Counted from the first letter of the stretch, positions 23,665 through 36,907 are shown. The stretch: 64,000 bases of DNA from Phytoseiulus persimilis (GCA_037576195.1 CM075102.1:32112745-32176744), one strand, 5' to 3'. Notes: a model not told the origin generated them from the letters alone. Numbers and translations: made by a program.

Positions 23665-26600
23665 GTAGTACCCTGGGTTTGTCTATCCGTTTTGTCTGCT
23701 CGTCCGTACGTGTGTCTGTCTGGCCGTCCATGATTCAGTCTGCGGATCTGTCCGCCTGGCCGGGCGATAGGTAGCTGGAGCTAGGTATAGAAAGGGCTCT
23801 TCGGTAAAAAAGACCTCGAACTTCGAACTGTTATGCCATTTACCGTCGTCCGTTTTTCGTTCGTCTTTCAATTGAAAACAACCGACCGAGCAAAGGGCCG
23901 CACCGTGTCAGCGGGGTCAACTTGCCCAAGACACCGCCGCTGTTCGATACGCGAAGCCCGCGACCAGATAGATACGAAGATAGCCCTTCAGTCAGCGAGC
24001 GAAGCGCCGTCCAATCCAAGATACGGTAGTTGTTGTTCGCTTCTGCCGCACATTCGCTTCAGTCTCCCTGGGGTACCGTATTCGATACTGAAGGCATTCC
24101 GGGCCTTCGGGAGGTTAGGCTTCCGCTCGGATTTTGAATCTCCTCGATGAGTTATTCGCCGACAATGTCTTCATTGTTGTCGATGTTATCGTTCCTTTTT
24201 CTCTTCTCCATCGGAGCTCGTGGTCGCCCGCCTGACCGCTCAGTGAGCGACACTCACTCTTCGGGCTGCTCGTCGCTGCTATGGTTGCTTAGCTGGAGCC
24301 CGCATTCCAGGGACGGCATGACAGGGGTTCGGGTCCCAATTTCCTGCGGAAGGGCTTCGAGTGGACAAGGAATTCGCTGAATGTCGTTGCAATAAATTAT
24401 CTTGACCGAGGGGTTACGCGACTGCGGTGTACTCACGTACACATACGCTCATGTTCGAGCAGCTGACGAGAGCGCACTATCCAGCCAGATAAGTGGCCAT
24501 CGGTGCAGGTGGCAAACCGCTATCAACGACTCCACGGTCGCGGAAAGAGAGCCCAACACTCTGCACCGCCCAAGGTTCTCGTCCAACTCGACCGTTTTGT
24601 TTCGTCGGAATCCATCCCATGGACTCGCTTCTTCGATTCGGTTCTGTTGTATTTAACTCACACGCCGTAGCCAGAGACCAGCTCGGATCTTTTCCAAACG
24701 AGCTCCGGCTCCTAGAAAGTCGGACTTCCCGAGGATCTGACTAGTGTGAAGATGGGACCACGTGGGCAATGATTCCCGTTCGCAACGCAACGAGGAATCC
24801 AATAAGACGCACGCAATTCGTACGCGCAGTTCCGCGATCTACTATCCACCTTGAAATCGGTACATCACCACGTCGGTCCGCAGTAACGGAGGAAGCGCAT
24901 TCGCTCACGATTCGATTCGTGTGTACCTACCCGAGCGTCGTTATCGGCCCGAACCGCGAGTCGGCAGCGCACTTCGCTGCAGGATAACCACTCAACATTT
25001 TCCAATTGTATCAATCATCGATCCGGAGGTGTTTTTTCTTGCGAGGTGTGCCGGTCTTCTCGAGTATTTGCGCTCTGTCAATCAGTTAACGGTCGGCTTG
25101 TCGTTCATACCTACGGCTTTCCCGTGGAAGGTTCCTCGTCCGGACGATCGTCCGTTCGAAGTTTGCCCGCTCGATCCGACCGCGCGATGGGTGACGTGCA
25201 GTCCCAGTAATTGGGGTCTAGATTTGTGGCCGTCGCTTCGCTGTCGGGTCACTTGTCGAGTTTATTGAGCGTGAAAGCAATGACCTAGTCGGCGCCGTCT
25301 CTGGAGAAAGTTGCATTCTGATCGAGCACACGATTTGTTGTTGAACGCCGACTGACGTAACGGTATTTTTTTGTATTTTTTCGCCTAACAACTAGCCAGT
25401 CATGCTCTGCTGGACAGGATTCGTCAGTCATCATCCGTCCGTCCGCTTGTGTTGCTCTTTGAATCACTTCTGAATTCCTATGAGCAGCCTGTGGGCCATG
25501 TGGCGAGCCAACCGTTGCCAGGCACTCAGGAGAGAATAACGAAAACCAGTCAGCACCGTCCCACGCATCCGCTGATTTGCTCGGTGTGGACTAACTTCAA
25601 CAATCCGCGAAATCCAAGAGCAGTGATGGACACCTTGGACGAATCAACCGACGAGATCTGTCCGACCGATTTGGACAAATTCGCATCAATTTCGCTCGGG
25701 GGTGGGCTTGCTCGTGACGTTTGCAAAACTTCTTCAAGTTCGCCTTGATTTTCGGTCGATCGTGCCGCCGCCAGTTCGGGAACGATATTCTTACAGGTTT
25801 CTCTGTCGTCGGAATCCGTATAAGCTTCAGAGCCCCGACCGGATTCCCTGGTTCGGCTTCAAGGTCCTGCTGCGTGTCTCGGCATTCAATGAACTTCCGT
25901 GAAGGTCCAGTTATGTAAAGTTTTATGGTGCTTTCGGAATTCTGGTCAAGCTGAAAACCGTAAAGAAGTTGAGCTAGCGCCGGCCGGCAGAACTTCGTTG
26001 GAGGCCTGGCGGCATGAATCCAACGTGCAGCGAACGGCATCGCGTAACGGTGGTATCCGTCGGAGAATCCCGTCAAAAATCGATTCCCCTGGAAAGAACC
26101 GGGGAATCATAGGCAGCAGTATCGATGCGCCCAGCTGGGACGGGTTTGCGGTCTGGAGGAGCGATAAAGTCGCATTGTGTCGCAGGAATGAGTTCAAACC
26201 ATTTGAAATTCACCCCGCTGCCGTCCTCCCCGATCTTATCGCTGACCCGAATGCTATCACCGGCGACGGTGACACCGGCGTACGTGGATCCGTTGTACGC
26301 GGCGACCCCAGGGCTCCGACCGCATAGCGGCGGCCGCGTGCTCCACTGGCAGACACGCTACGTGAATCGCCGTATGTGCGCACAACGTCTACGCCGGTAG
26401 TGATCCGGGCCAGCAGCTAGGCCGGGTAGGCATCGTCAGCGTTCATTGCGCCGGTCTTCCGTTGAATCGATCGTCAAGTTTGTTCAGCAGAGGGGATCGA
26501 CTGAAAATCATCCAATCGACGTACATCGAGCTAAATATCTCGAACGTTTTACCTGAACCTTCATCATAGTTTTCGCTATTATCATCATCACCAGCGGCGG

Positions 26601-29216
26601 CGGCAGCCGCGGCCGCTGTTGTGACTCCGCAGCTTGTGAAGCTTTTAAACTGTGGAGAAATTGTCACGTGAATCGTTGGCAGCCACGCGAGTTGTTCCAC
26701 CCAGCTGGGAGAAGGTCCGAGCCAATATATCATCTGCGTAGTTATTGTTGACGATGTTTTTTCGGTCAATGTTTGACACTCAACGTTTTCAGTCGACTTT
26801 CAAGGTACTCTCCCGATACGGTAACGACTTATGAAACTGTTACATCAGTGGATCAAAACTCTCAGTGGGGGACTGCTGCAACTCGACTCCGACCAAGCGG
26901 ACATCCAACAAAGCAGTCCGGGCAGTCAATCTTCGGGACGCAGCGATTGAACTTCGAGCGATCTTTACCAGGGCCCGAGGTGTCAACGTTCAATCAAAGC
27001 CTCTGCATTGTTGTTGACTCAGATGGTGGAACACGACTCCGGATGAGTGAAACAAACGATGCAACGGACGGGCGAAAGTCATTCACAGAAACGGGCTTGA
27101 CAATCAAGCGATACCGCCCAGCTTCTCTGCGAAAATGCAACATCACCCGCCAGCGTCACCACGACAAGGAACCGATTGCTCATTGACCCACGATTCCAGA
27201 CCTCGAGCCGGCGATCCGGCAGCGAGGATAAAAAGCAAGAGAGAACACTCCTAACTGGATCGCCCTCGTTAAGTATTCCTCATCAAGGAGCTCTTGTCAG
27301 AGCGACATAAAGCATTCGTGCGCGAAGTTCGCAAGGAAATCGAAGCAATGGATGGAACTGCAACCAAATACCACGTATCTGTGGTACAGGTCCCGCAAAC
27401 GAAGTTAATTACCCATTCCACTACATGGAGGCGGGGCGTTCACAGCAAGAGGCTTTGTCCACTTCAATTTAATGAGCTCGTACGTCACGCGACGTTATTC
27501 ATGGCCAGTGTCCTTTTATGACTGTCCACTCATTCGTCCGCCGTCCTTCCACCCATCCGCCGACATTTTAGGTGGAGGCTCCCATTTCCCAACATGGGTC
27601 CAATCCATTAGACCGATTGTGTCCTCCAACACAGGTGTCTGTTTGCTCGAGAGATCGAGCAACAGTCGAGTCGAAAACCGTTGGGAAGGTCTCGGAACGG
27701 ACCTCTGGAGCTTCTGAGATGTTTCATTGCCAGCCCCATAGTTCCTACACCATTCCTGCTCCGTCGTGGAACATGTCGAAGGCGGCCCGAAGCCGTTAGG
27801 TATTGCGATGATCTCCATCAAGCGTCAGCAACAGGACCAGCCTCCATCGAAAGGAGGCTCCTGCGACTTCTTCGGAGATCGAGAAGCGTTCGCTCTCCCG
27901 TCATCCGCAGAAGCGGGCGGAGGGGCGAACCGGGATCCAGGTCGAATTCGCCACGGCGTTCCCGGGAAATCGTTTGGGAAGACCTACAGTCTATCATCGC
28001 AAGTATCGCAGCCGATCCCGCTACGAAAGAGGGAGTGATTTGGAAATAGCCGCAAGTTCCGGCGTGGCACGCCATCTGCGAGGGGCAGATGGCTGGACGC
28101 AGGTGGCTCTGACACCTCGTCTAGCGGAACTCCAGTCTCAGTGTTCGAGAGTGCAACTCAGACTGAGCGCTGCCGGATCAGCCACCCGCGATGTCAGTGA
28201 CTCTCCCGGATACTCACAGCGGCTGGGCTGTTGCGCTGTCCACTAACAAACTCTTCGACTGTTTCGTTCCTCGAGGCGTCTACATTCACCGTTTTCTCTC
28301 CTACAGTTCTAAGATTCCTCGGCGATTGACTCCCGCGCTTGCCCGATACGACGCTCTTGTGGCTCACGGTAATTCTTCGAGGCTGACGGGAAAAAAACGC
28401 TCGCCTCCGCGAGATCCCCCGCAAAACGAACTGAACTGGGGGAACCGCATCTTATTGGGCTCCTCTCGACAAAATCAATCATGTTGTTCCGGACGAGTCC
28501 CTTATTCACGCACAGTCTACAAGCACAGCTCCTTCCTGCTTCCAGCGGCATGCTCTCTCCTAGGCATTATGTTTCGTTCGGATCGAATCGATCCGAATCG
28601 TCATTTGATATGTGGACACGAAATAAGAAAATTATTACAAGAACTCGATACGTTCGACCACGAGGATAGCCGGAGGAAAATCAGGTCCGACGTTAGTCGA
28701 TGAGCCGGGGGCTTCGGAAGATCCCAAAGCTAAGTAGCCATGACCTCAAGCCCTGAATGGTTTACGATGTCGTCGATCGTTGGTTATTTCAATCATCTGT
28801 GTCCCACTTTTACGTCGAATCGTTGTTGCTGTTGTTCGGGGTACTTTTTCGACCGCTGCCAACGCTGCTGCTGCCACAGCTAACGTCCACCAAATCGTCT
28901 TCTTCTTCATCCATATTACATAAATTGCCGCCGCCACCCAGCTACCCAGACGCCACTGGTGACTACAACCACCACCAGCGCTGCTTACGCCGCGAATACG
29001 GCTCCGCAGCATCCGTTTTGACCCCCGGTATGACCCCTCGAAAAGTCTGTGGTCATCTGTGTACAAATGTTCTCTCTACTCGCGCAGCTGCGAGTCGCTA
29101 GCTGGGTCAATCACTCGGTCGGGCGAGCAGGATCTCACTGGAAAACCGGGGTTCCTGAGTCAGAATTTAGGCTCACTGATCCATCAGGAACCGGGGAGTC
29201 CACAGCAATGCCATCA

Positions 29217-29242
29217 GGGGGGGGGGGGGGGGGGGGGGGGGG
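29217..29242. repeat. G26 homopolymer
   Basis: About 26 consecutive G residues, the longest homopolymer in the window, about 0.6 kb upstream of the first glycine-rich gene. The exact length is likely to vary or to be affected by sequencing error. Confidence 0.85.
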
Positions 29243-29800
29243 AATTCATGGGGCAAAACCAAGCATGGGGCGATTCGAGAGAAGAGATCCGAGCTTCGAA
29301 GTTGGAGATTCGAGAGAAGGGATCTGATCTTATCGGAGACGCGCAGATATTCAGCGTCTCGGTTCGATTCTCAATGGCCCAGGGTAGTTTCCGTTGACGG
29401 AATCCAGTTGAAGGATCTGCAACGAAAGAGTGCGACTCCTCATCCAGCGTTTTACGGAGTTAGCTCACGTCCTTGACCCTGGACACGCCTAGAGAAAAGG
29501 GAACAGCGGATGCCAACAACTGATCCAGTCAGTCAGGCTGGACAGCAAGCAGTTGTTCGATTGATGTGACCCTCAAACGATTGCAGCTTTGAAGAAGCCC
29601 CACTGCATGGGAGTGATGGCGGCTGTCGGTGGAGAGGAGGATTTGAGTTTTGACAGTTGTTCGGACGGCTGGCGGCGGCGGCGATGGGATCGGCGGGGCT
29701 TACTAAGACCCGGGGTTGTCTCTTCGGAGCTGCGAGGAGGAATATCGGAACGGAGGAGAAAGTTCGTTGTCAGCTGGTCACAGTGAAAGTGCGCCCGGTC

Positions 29801-29835
29801 GATAAAAGGAGGGATTCGGCACCGGCACAATCAGT
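29801..29835 (+). promoter_or_regulatory. TATA box and arthropod initiator of first glycine-rich gene
   Basis: GATAAAAG at 29801-29808 is followed by ATCAGTG with TCAGT at 29831-29835, about 30 bp downstream, the normal TATA-to-start spacing. TCAGT is the arthropod initiator consensus. Transcription would start about 35 bp ahead of the ATG. The same combination precedes the 47.5-48.5 kb paralogue on the other strand. Confidence 0.7.
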
Positions 29836-29866
29836 GTCTGTCCGCGTCTTGTCAAGAACCGTCGTC

Positions 29867-30154
29867 ATGAACAAGTTTCTTCTAGTGGCCCTCGTGGCTG
29901 TGTTCGTTCTCGTCCTGGTCTCTCAGGAGGCTTCAGCCGACAAGCACAAGATCATCAAGAAGATTGTCCTGAAAAAAGTGTTCAAAACCCTCAAGAAGGC
30001 CAAGTTCATCCCCATTGTCGTGCCGTTCCATCTATCGAAACACCAGAACCAAGGCTGGGATCAAGGAGGTTGGGATCAAGGCGGCCACGAAAAGTACCAC
30101 GTCCAGGAGATCGGAGGAGGACACGGTGGAGGCGGATGGGAAGGTGGATGGTAA
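29867..30154 (+). CDS. secreted glycine-rich protein with Lys-rich N-terminal motif (short form 1)
   Basis: An intronless gene of 95 codons. I chose the ATG at 29867 rather than longer upstream frames because it sits just after the promoter and opens directly on a signal peptide (residues 1-24, MNKFLLVALVAVFVLVLV then SQEASA). The mature protein begins DKHKIIKKIVLKKVFK and continues through KKAKFIPIVVPFHLSKH, a highly cationic segment shared almost unchanged with the two paralogues in this window. The tail has a GWDQGGWDQGG duplication, then HEKYHVQEIGGGHGG and a final GGW. It contains no cysteine after the signal peptide. Its role is unknown; a cuticle, silk or other extracellular matrix component, or an antimicrobial secretion, are guesses from composition. 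It is on the same strand as the 36.4 kb copy and about 6 kb from it. Confidence 0.88.
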   Translation: MNKFLLVALVAVFVLVLVSQEASADKHKIIKKIVLKKVFKTLKKAKFIPIVVPFHLSKHQNQGWDQGGWDQGGHEKYHVQEIGGGHGGGGWEGGW

Positions 30155-30658
30155 TCGGTTCCCGGTGAGCCGAGCTGTTGGCTGACAGAATCCGGTCGAG
30201 TGAACCGAGCCAGCTCCTACCAAGCAGGAGTTCGTCACGTTTGATTCGTCGATATCCTCATCCTCATCGTTCTCATGGAGTCGCCCTCGTTTGCCGCGCC
30301 GCCGGGAACGGCGGCCGAGAAGTGGGCGAACAGCGGGACGTCAGTCCGGAAAGCAGACGGACATCTTGTAAATAGAGCATCCTGCATCCTTCGATAATCC
30401 TTCCGTGCCACCGTGGGCATTACGTGTTCGGTGTCGTCGTCCAACCATCTCTCTTTCTCTCTCGATCGCTGGCTGTCCCACAATTTACCTCCTGCCCTAA
30501 ATCATGTGTGTCATGCCCCCTCTTCGCGGCCCCTCCTCGTGATGTCAGTGCTGTGTGCAGTGTGACGTCCGTGTTCTCGTGTTCTAGTCCGAGTTTATCA
30601 TCCTCACGTGTCGATCGTATACTAATTGTTATAATGTATTGTATAGTGTAATTATGTT

Positions 30659-30664
30659 AATAAA
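30659..30664 (+). terminator. poly(A) signal of first glycine-rich gene
   Basis: AATAAA about 0.5 kb after the stop codon, following an AT-rich stretch and followed by a GT/T-rich stretch. It is the first canonical signal downstream of the gene on this strand. Confidence 0.55.
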
Positions 30665-33600
30665 TTGTCGAGTTTCTCCTCGTTTGATCAGTGGAAAAAA
30701 CGCCTCCTTTGTTCTCAAGAGTGATATTCGTGAAGAACTCAGTTCTTCACCTGATCAACCGGAATAATGCGAAGCATCTTGGATTCTTCTCGTGAGATCA
30801 AGAGGACCCATGAGCAAAATAAACGACAATTTCTTCCCCGCCGACTGGAACGGCTCGGTCCGAGCAATCTTCACAGTAGAGTTCCTACGAAACTTTCACT
30901 GAATTCGCCGCAAAACTGTGGGAGCGGAGTGTAATTCCGTAGTGTGTGCGATGGATGACGCGAGTTTCGTAATGGCCAGAGGTTAGGGCTCTTCTGCCCC
31001 CACCCCCCTCTTCAACAATGGAAGAACGAACGTTCACACGGATTCGCAACTTGGACGTGCTCCCAGCCCACCTCAAGAAGCTCGCTGAAGGAATATTTCA
31101 GGTTTTCTAAAAATATCAGAATGGGAGAAAATTCTTGAGAACTGAGAATACACGAATGGCTGGCACGGTTGGCGCCTGGTCCCGCAGTTTCTCAATTTTC
31201 GTTTCACCCTGCGCACCAAAGTGTGAAGGCGCCCTTCGAGAAAACAGATGCCGATCTGGATTCAGTGGCACTTGACGGAGTACAATTACCACCCACTTAT
31301 GCGCATAGCCAATGACTGGTTCAAGGTTATGGACAAGTTCACGCTCATTTTTCGGCTCTTATCCAAGTTCTCCATTCCTGACATCTGTGCAACCACAACG
31401 ACGACAACAATGCAGCTACCGTTCTCGGCGATGTCGGGTTTCGGCACATATTTTCGAATATCAGCTTTGGGAAAGACATTTGAACCAGCAGTTGTATCTT
31501 TGACCCCAAACGCTTTCACCGTTTATGAACGGTGGTACCTACGGCTTTCGCAAATTTCCGTCACTTGAACGGTGAACTGCTAGCCTGTCCATTTCCTCGC
31601 CAGCTCGGCTCTCGGGAACTTCGAAGCATCGCTGATTCATACTCGTCAGAGTTTATTAAAATTCACAATCGGTGGGGATCACTAAAGTTGATGCCTTCCG
31701 GACTATTTGCGAACCACGCGTAACTGTTCTCGCGAGTAATTCAACCAACATGCAACCTGTCCGGCGTGATCTCTAACCCCTCTCATTAGGAATAAGTGTC
31801 TGCACCGCGGAGCTGAGCATTGGGGAGTGGTTTGAGGGGTTCCGATCGCTCACTCCCGAGGACACAAAATGAAAACCGACGTTGTCGAAGTTCACTCCAG
31901 CCTGATTGTCGTGCTCGCCATCGGATGGCCGCCGTTTTGGGACGAGCTTTCGACGGCTGCTATCCATCCCCTGGGTATGAACGGCTTTTCCGGGGGAATG
32001 TTCGGGGGAGTAGCTTGCTTGGGCAGTCCCTGGAACATTCAGGAGTTGACTGCTACATTCCTCAGAGTGAGTGTGGGCATCAAGTGCCGTACCGGGAAAC
32101 AAAGCAGTACTATAGCCACAAACCAGCGTTTACGCAACTCGAATGGTGTACGAAGATGATGTGGGCGTTGTTCGACGCGCCTCCCAACTGGTAATTTTGA
32201 CAAAGTGCCACGGTGCGATCCGCATGCCAGTCTGTTGGTGTTAACCATCCGTGTGGTCATCCGAACCGCGAGGCGCCTTTTTGTGCGGCCGACGGCGTCA
32301 TCGCCATCATTATTACAGGAGACATCATTGTTTCTCAGACAAAGTCCCGTTGTTTCGTTGCTTGTTACGTGGATGCAATGCATGTTCTATCCTACGATGA
32401 ATTTTATCTCCCTCTAATCTGGCGCGATGGTTCCCTCGTTTACTGCAGCGGCATCTTCACGTGACGTGCGTTCCCTCGGATTCCGGTGGTTTCGCGATTC
32501 GATTTTATAACAACAACGACTAGTTTGTGGCTAAGATGCCGCTAAACCGGTTAATCAGATGAGTTACAACGTTTCAATCCGCTCGCTGTTCTCACCGTGT
32601 GCGTTCGATAGTCTCCCAACGGACCTTGCCATTGACCATCATGAGAATCCTATCTATAATCACGGATGAAACTGATAGGGATCGTGGTCAGAAAGATGTG
32701 CGACGGCTGGGCACATTTGGTACTTTTCGGCAGTCGGCACGTTCGCCGATGTGCAGCTAGCTGGAAAACCGCTGGCATCGCCTCCATTGTGTCAAGGTGA
32801 GCCGTGAGACGACTGAAGATGACCCGTCAGGACGTTGTTTCATTTTTGGCAACATTACCTCACCACAATACTTTCTCCGGTAAGCGGGCGCTACCTGGTT
32901 AAAGACGAGGACTAAAAACAACGAGCGACACGTCGTGATATTCCCTCGCTGATCTGCTCAAAATCATGAGGATGAAAAATCTGTTTGAGCCTGGGCAACG
33001 GGCGATCAGGATACGCGTCTTCGAGAGATCGACGATAGCTTTCAAAGCTCGGATGCCGACTCGAGGATTCCGGATAGCACGACTGGGTTCCAGGAGTGAA
33101 CGTTCCGCAGTCGCTTTCGAACGGTCGCGGTTCTTCTGGTAGCTGGGACGCGACCAGCGAACGAATCTGTCCAGTCGGCCATAGATCGCGGTCCCAACCC
33201 CCCAGCGATTCGGCACGAAATTGGTGAAATATAGGTCGCTGATCAGCCCCCCCCCCCCCCTCCCTTGAGAGTTATAGATGAACCTTCCGACAACTCTACG
33301 GATCAGTGCGATTTACGCGGGCGTTGTTTTTCATGAGAAAGCGCCGACTCTGATCGCGACACAGAGCAGGTTCAGAAACTCAGCGAAGTCCGCTTCGATC
33401 GGAATCGGAGTTTGCGACCGAACATTAGGTCGACATGAGCAGGGAGTTTGTAGGAAGCTTCAGGAGTGTACGGAGCAAGAGAGATCGCAAAACTCACCGG
33501 GGTTTTATGAGAATAAACTGGAACAATCGTTAGTTGAGGAGATTGAGGGAGTACGAGTGCCGAATGATCTTGTTTTCCAAGATGATGCTTCGATCCACGA

Positions 33601-36376
33601 GGATCGATGGAGCTTTTTGTGACAGAAAGGAGTGCCGTACGAAGTGGAGCACAATTAAGTCGGTCACCCTACAAGGCGCCTCCGATGGTTTCAGCGGGAA
33701 GTCGCCCGCTGGTAGTCACTCCGTGGAAAACTCACGAAGGAGGGTCAGTGAATGGGCTTTCCGCCCCATTCGCGTAAACGCAATCAAAAACGCTCAGTCT
33801 AAACGGACGATCGTACAAGAATCACTGAGCCACTCCCTCGCATGACTCAACAAGTGCCACAGGATGACATCGGACCCAGTGTTCAGCGAGTAGTGTCTCT
33901 GACTTTGTCAGCACAGACGGTCCAGATGGAATCTAGCCCTCTCACTCTGGCATATTCGGAGGGGGGATGGTATCGCTCCCTCAAAAATTTTCCGACCGCG
34001 AGCACTATGGAAACGGTCTGTGTCGAGCTCCGAGCTGCGTCTAACCACCTCAGAATCCGCCCCCTCGGGGATCAACTCTATCTGCCGCTCCTGGATGAGC
34101 CGCTGCCTTCGCGAAGTCGCTCCACTGATAATGGCGCTGCGCAATGAAGCGAAATGATCTGCGAACGATTCGATTGATTGTGGAAAAAGCGTGATCTCGT
34201 CTTCTTTCTTCCTTCGCTGTCATGATTGTCTTCGACCGCGATCGTGCCGTCAATCGACACGCTCCAATACGTTTGATAGTACCAAGGATTCGCTCTGATG
34301 GCGTGGGTGCGCATCAAAACCTCTTACGACTGGACAAGTGTATTCGTTGATGGGTTGTTGTCTCGATCGTCACATTGCACGGGATCAATCAGAACAATCG
34401 ATGATTGCGTGCCCGACCGTCAGCAGCAGAAGGAGAGTCATTCTCAGTAAAAAATCATATGTGAATTCCGTTTGCGTCCGACGTTTCAACCAGTGTCAAG
34501 ACTGCGCTGACGAGGCGCTGAGCGCAATCCCATTCATCGTCATCATGAGATCTTCAATCCATTATCGAGCGAATATGCTCGCCTTACAAAACACTCCGAT
34601 CCGCTCGCGGCCGATCAGAACCATCTCCTATATGATGTCGCGTTTCTGCTTTCCAATGTTCTCGACCAGGCTTCGAACATCATTCGTTTTCTTCCGAATC
34701 CCGCTGTCCGTTATTTGCATCGCCTCTAGGCTACGCGCTGGGAGGCGAGCATCGAGAGCGAAAGTCTGCTGAAGACAGCGCCGAAAATGGAAGCGAAGTG
34801 CGATTATCAGAATCACACGTTCCGGTTTGTTTCGTAATTTTGAGATAAGTATGACCTATGCTTGGAGCAGCTGAACACGAGGGATACGTCGCTTTCGATG
34901 TCGATTGATCGAAGAGCGTCCGGACGAACACGCAGAGGTATTTCGTTGCTATGCCGTCTTCAGGGAAGCGCGCGAAGAATAAGGGAGCTTTGAACATAGC
35001 GTGGTAACTGCGCTGTGGAATGCCTGGGATTCTTCGCTGAAAGGTCAGAATAAATATAGCGTGTTAAGTCTATTTTCGAAGAAGTACAACTCCGAACGGA
35101 TAAAACGATCGGGAATCATTCCGAAACCCATCGTGCTTCAATTAGAAAGACGTGCGCGAGGGCCGAAGCCGGGCGCGCACGTTTGCCAACCCATCGGAAC
35201 TCGCGCCACGGAACAGCTGTTCGGGGCAGTCGGAAAGCGACACTGATGGGAGCTCAATAATAGAGATTGTAACAGCCAGTGGGTGTCTGTTCCACGGACG
35301 CGGCGACGAGACGCTAGAGGGTATCTGGAAAGGGCGAGACAGACGAGAACGAGAAAATTGCGATGGCCGTTGGAGGCAAATGAAGCCGGAAGACCCATGT
35401 TGATGAGTAGCGTCCCCGGCTGGATGCCTAGATACGAAGTTCGAGCTCCTGAGCTCAGATTCAGGAGTCAGACCTCGGGACGAATCTGCCGCTATCGGTT
35501 CAATCGCAGGTTTGAGGAATACTCGGACCACGCCTCGCTTCATCATTCGCTTGTGTGTCATTCGGAGTGATACAAACGGTACCCACGTTCCGCTGGGACC
35601 CTGGCGGATCGCGGCGCAAATACGAGGGACTCCATGGACGCGTGATTCATTTTTTATGGCTTTTCCGAGCTCATCTTGCACCTCGCTGGTGTCCCAAACG
35701 AGAGCTTGACCACCTGCGGAACTTTCACATCTGAGTCGTAAGCCCAGCTCTTTGTTTGTCAAGCTCTCAAGTGGGAGAAGCGATTGCGCGATCGCGCACT
35801 TCAAGCAACCGCAACCGAATTCGTTTGAAATATTTTCTCCCATGCTGGAAAACTGGACGGGGGAGGTGAAAACGAATGAGCGGTGGAAATGATGACTACG
35901 AGGGCATCCCAACGCTGAACACGCTGCGCAGGATTTTGGGAACGCCGGTCAAGTGATCTGTTGACAAGATTCGACGCCGGCGTACGGCTCTTCTCTTTCG
36001 GCAGTCAGTTTGAAAGTCTGTCCATTCAAAATCTTTCGTGTGTGTCGTATTATGCAACTCCTCGGCGACTAATCCTCCCACACATCCTTGGCCCTCATCA
36101 AGTGGCCGCTGTTGTCAGCGGTGGTGGAATACGCGCGTACGATTTCCGAATTTTTCTGTCCGGGGAGCATACCCCTCGATGGATAGCATCCTGCGGCCGG
36201 CGAGCGAAGTCCTCGAAGGGTTTGTTCTATTTTAAAAGTTCCAGGACAGCAGCCGCTTCCTATGCGGCGGTCGTCAGGCGAGGGCAGGGCGTTGCGCCCG
36301 AGAAAGGGGTCGACGCATCTTGCCACAGAGCTTTCTTTAAGTGAAGTATGCGCGGCAAGTTTCTAATCATTGTGGT
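30665..36376. other. intergenic between the two short glycine-rich genes
   Basis: I see no firm gene. Open frames at 31248-31568 (+), 34511-34729 (+) and 35142-35912 (-, 256 codons) have no recognisable domain, start context or splice sites. A C14 run lies at 33247-33260. Confidence 0.4.
33247..33260. repeat. C14 homopolymer
   Basis: About 14 consecutive C residues in non-coding sequence. Confidence 0.8.
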
Positions 36377-36381
36377 TCAGT
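36377..36381 (+). promoter_or_regulatory. initiator-like TCAGT ahead of second glycine-rich gene
   Basis: TCAGTGTTCC lies 15 bp upstream of the chosen ATG and is nearly identical to the initiator region of the minus-strand paralogue (TCAGTGTTCG). No good TATA box lies 30 bp upstream; the nearest A/T-rich element is TTTAAG at about 36336. The assignment rests on similarity to the paralogue. Confidence 0.35.
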
Positions 36382-36395
36382 GTTCCAAGTTCAAG

Positions 36396-36665
36396 ATGCG
36401 TTCGTACACCCTCCTGCTCGTCACCCTGTTGGCCATGTTCTCCATCTACGAGGCGGAGGCTGACAAGCACAAAATCATCAAGAAAATCGTTCTGAAGCAC
36501 ATCTTCAAGTCTCTCAAGAAGGCCAAGTTCATCCCGATCGTCGTTCCGTTCCACCTCACCAAGCATCCCAAGCAAGGATGGGAGTCCCACGGATGGGAAG
36601 GCGGTCACGAGAAGTTCCACGTCCAAGAAATCGGAGGAGGCCATGGGGGCTGGAATGAATGGTAG
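36396..36665 (+). CDS. secreted glycine-rich protein with Lys-rich N-terminal motif (short form 2)
   Basis: An intronless gene of 89 codons. An ATG at 36348 is in frame, but I prefer 36396: it gives a normal signal peptide (MRSYTLLLVTLLAMFSIYEAEA), aligns with both paralogues, and lies just downstream of the shared TCAGTGTTC element. The mature protein opens with the same cationic segment (DKHKIIKKIVLKHIFK, then KKAKFIPIVVPFHLTKH), followed by a Gly/Trp-poor linker and the shared end module HEKFHVQEIGGGHGGW. It differs from the 29.9 kb copy by a few conservative changes and by lacking the GWDQGG duplication. The high identity in the Lys-rich segment against a freer signal peptide and tail suggests tandem duplication with selection on that segment. 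Function unknown. Confidence 0.88.
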   Translation: MRSYTLLLVTLLAMFSIYEAEADKHKIIKKIVLKHIFKSLKKAKFIPIVVPFHLTKHPKQGWESHGWEGGHEKFHVQEIGGGHGGWNEW

Positions 36666-36901
36666 ACCACACTAGGAGCCACGGTTCATTCGGGAGCCAA
36701 CGTCCCACGCCCCGGATTCGACTCCCGAGTGCCCGACTCGGTGCTGATCTTCGGGATGCCTCCATGTTCCTGTACAGTGTTAGCGTGCCTTTCCTCCGGT
36801 GTTGAGTTCATTGTCATCATTTTGCTCACCAATCATTAACCACTGTCAACGTGTCCGCTGGTCGCACACGAGTTCGTCTCATGTAGAAGTCTGAAATAGA
36901 G

Positions 36902-36907
36902 AATAAA
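36902..36907 (+). terminator. poly(A) signal of second glycine-rich gene
   Basis: AATAAA about 240 bp after the stop codon, the first canonical signal downstream on this strand. Confidence 0.55.

Larger units (their letters stand above)
17309..29800. other. intronic/intergenic stretch without a firm gene
   Basis: This follows the donor of MICU3 exon C. It holds only weak candidates, listed separately: a Cys-loop-channel-like fragment at 21.4 kb and an NLS-bearing open segment at 23.5 kb. A 143-codon minus frame at 17397-17828 and a 90-aa plus frame at 22839-23117 have no recognisable domain. There are homopolymers at 21277 (C13) and 29217 (G26). Confidence 0.4.

Noticed and set aside
33534-33622. 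LVFQDDASIHE, resembling the catalytic DDE/D region of mariner-type transposases
   Set aside because: No other transposase motif, no helix-turn-helix part and no terminal inverted repeats were seen nearby.
35142-35912. 256-codon minus-strand open frame
   Set aside because: No domain, no codon pattern convincing by eye, and the second half is Arg/Ser/Pro-rich; left as intergenic.
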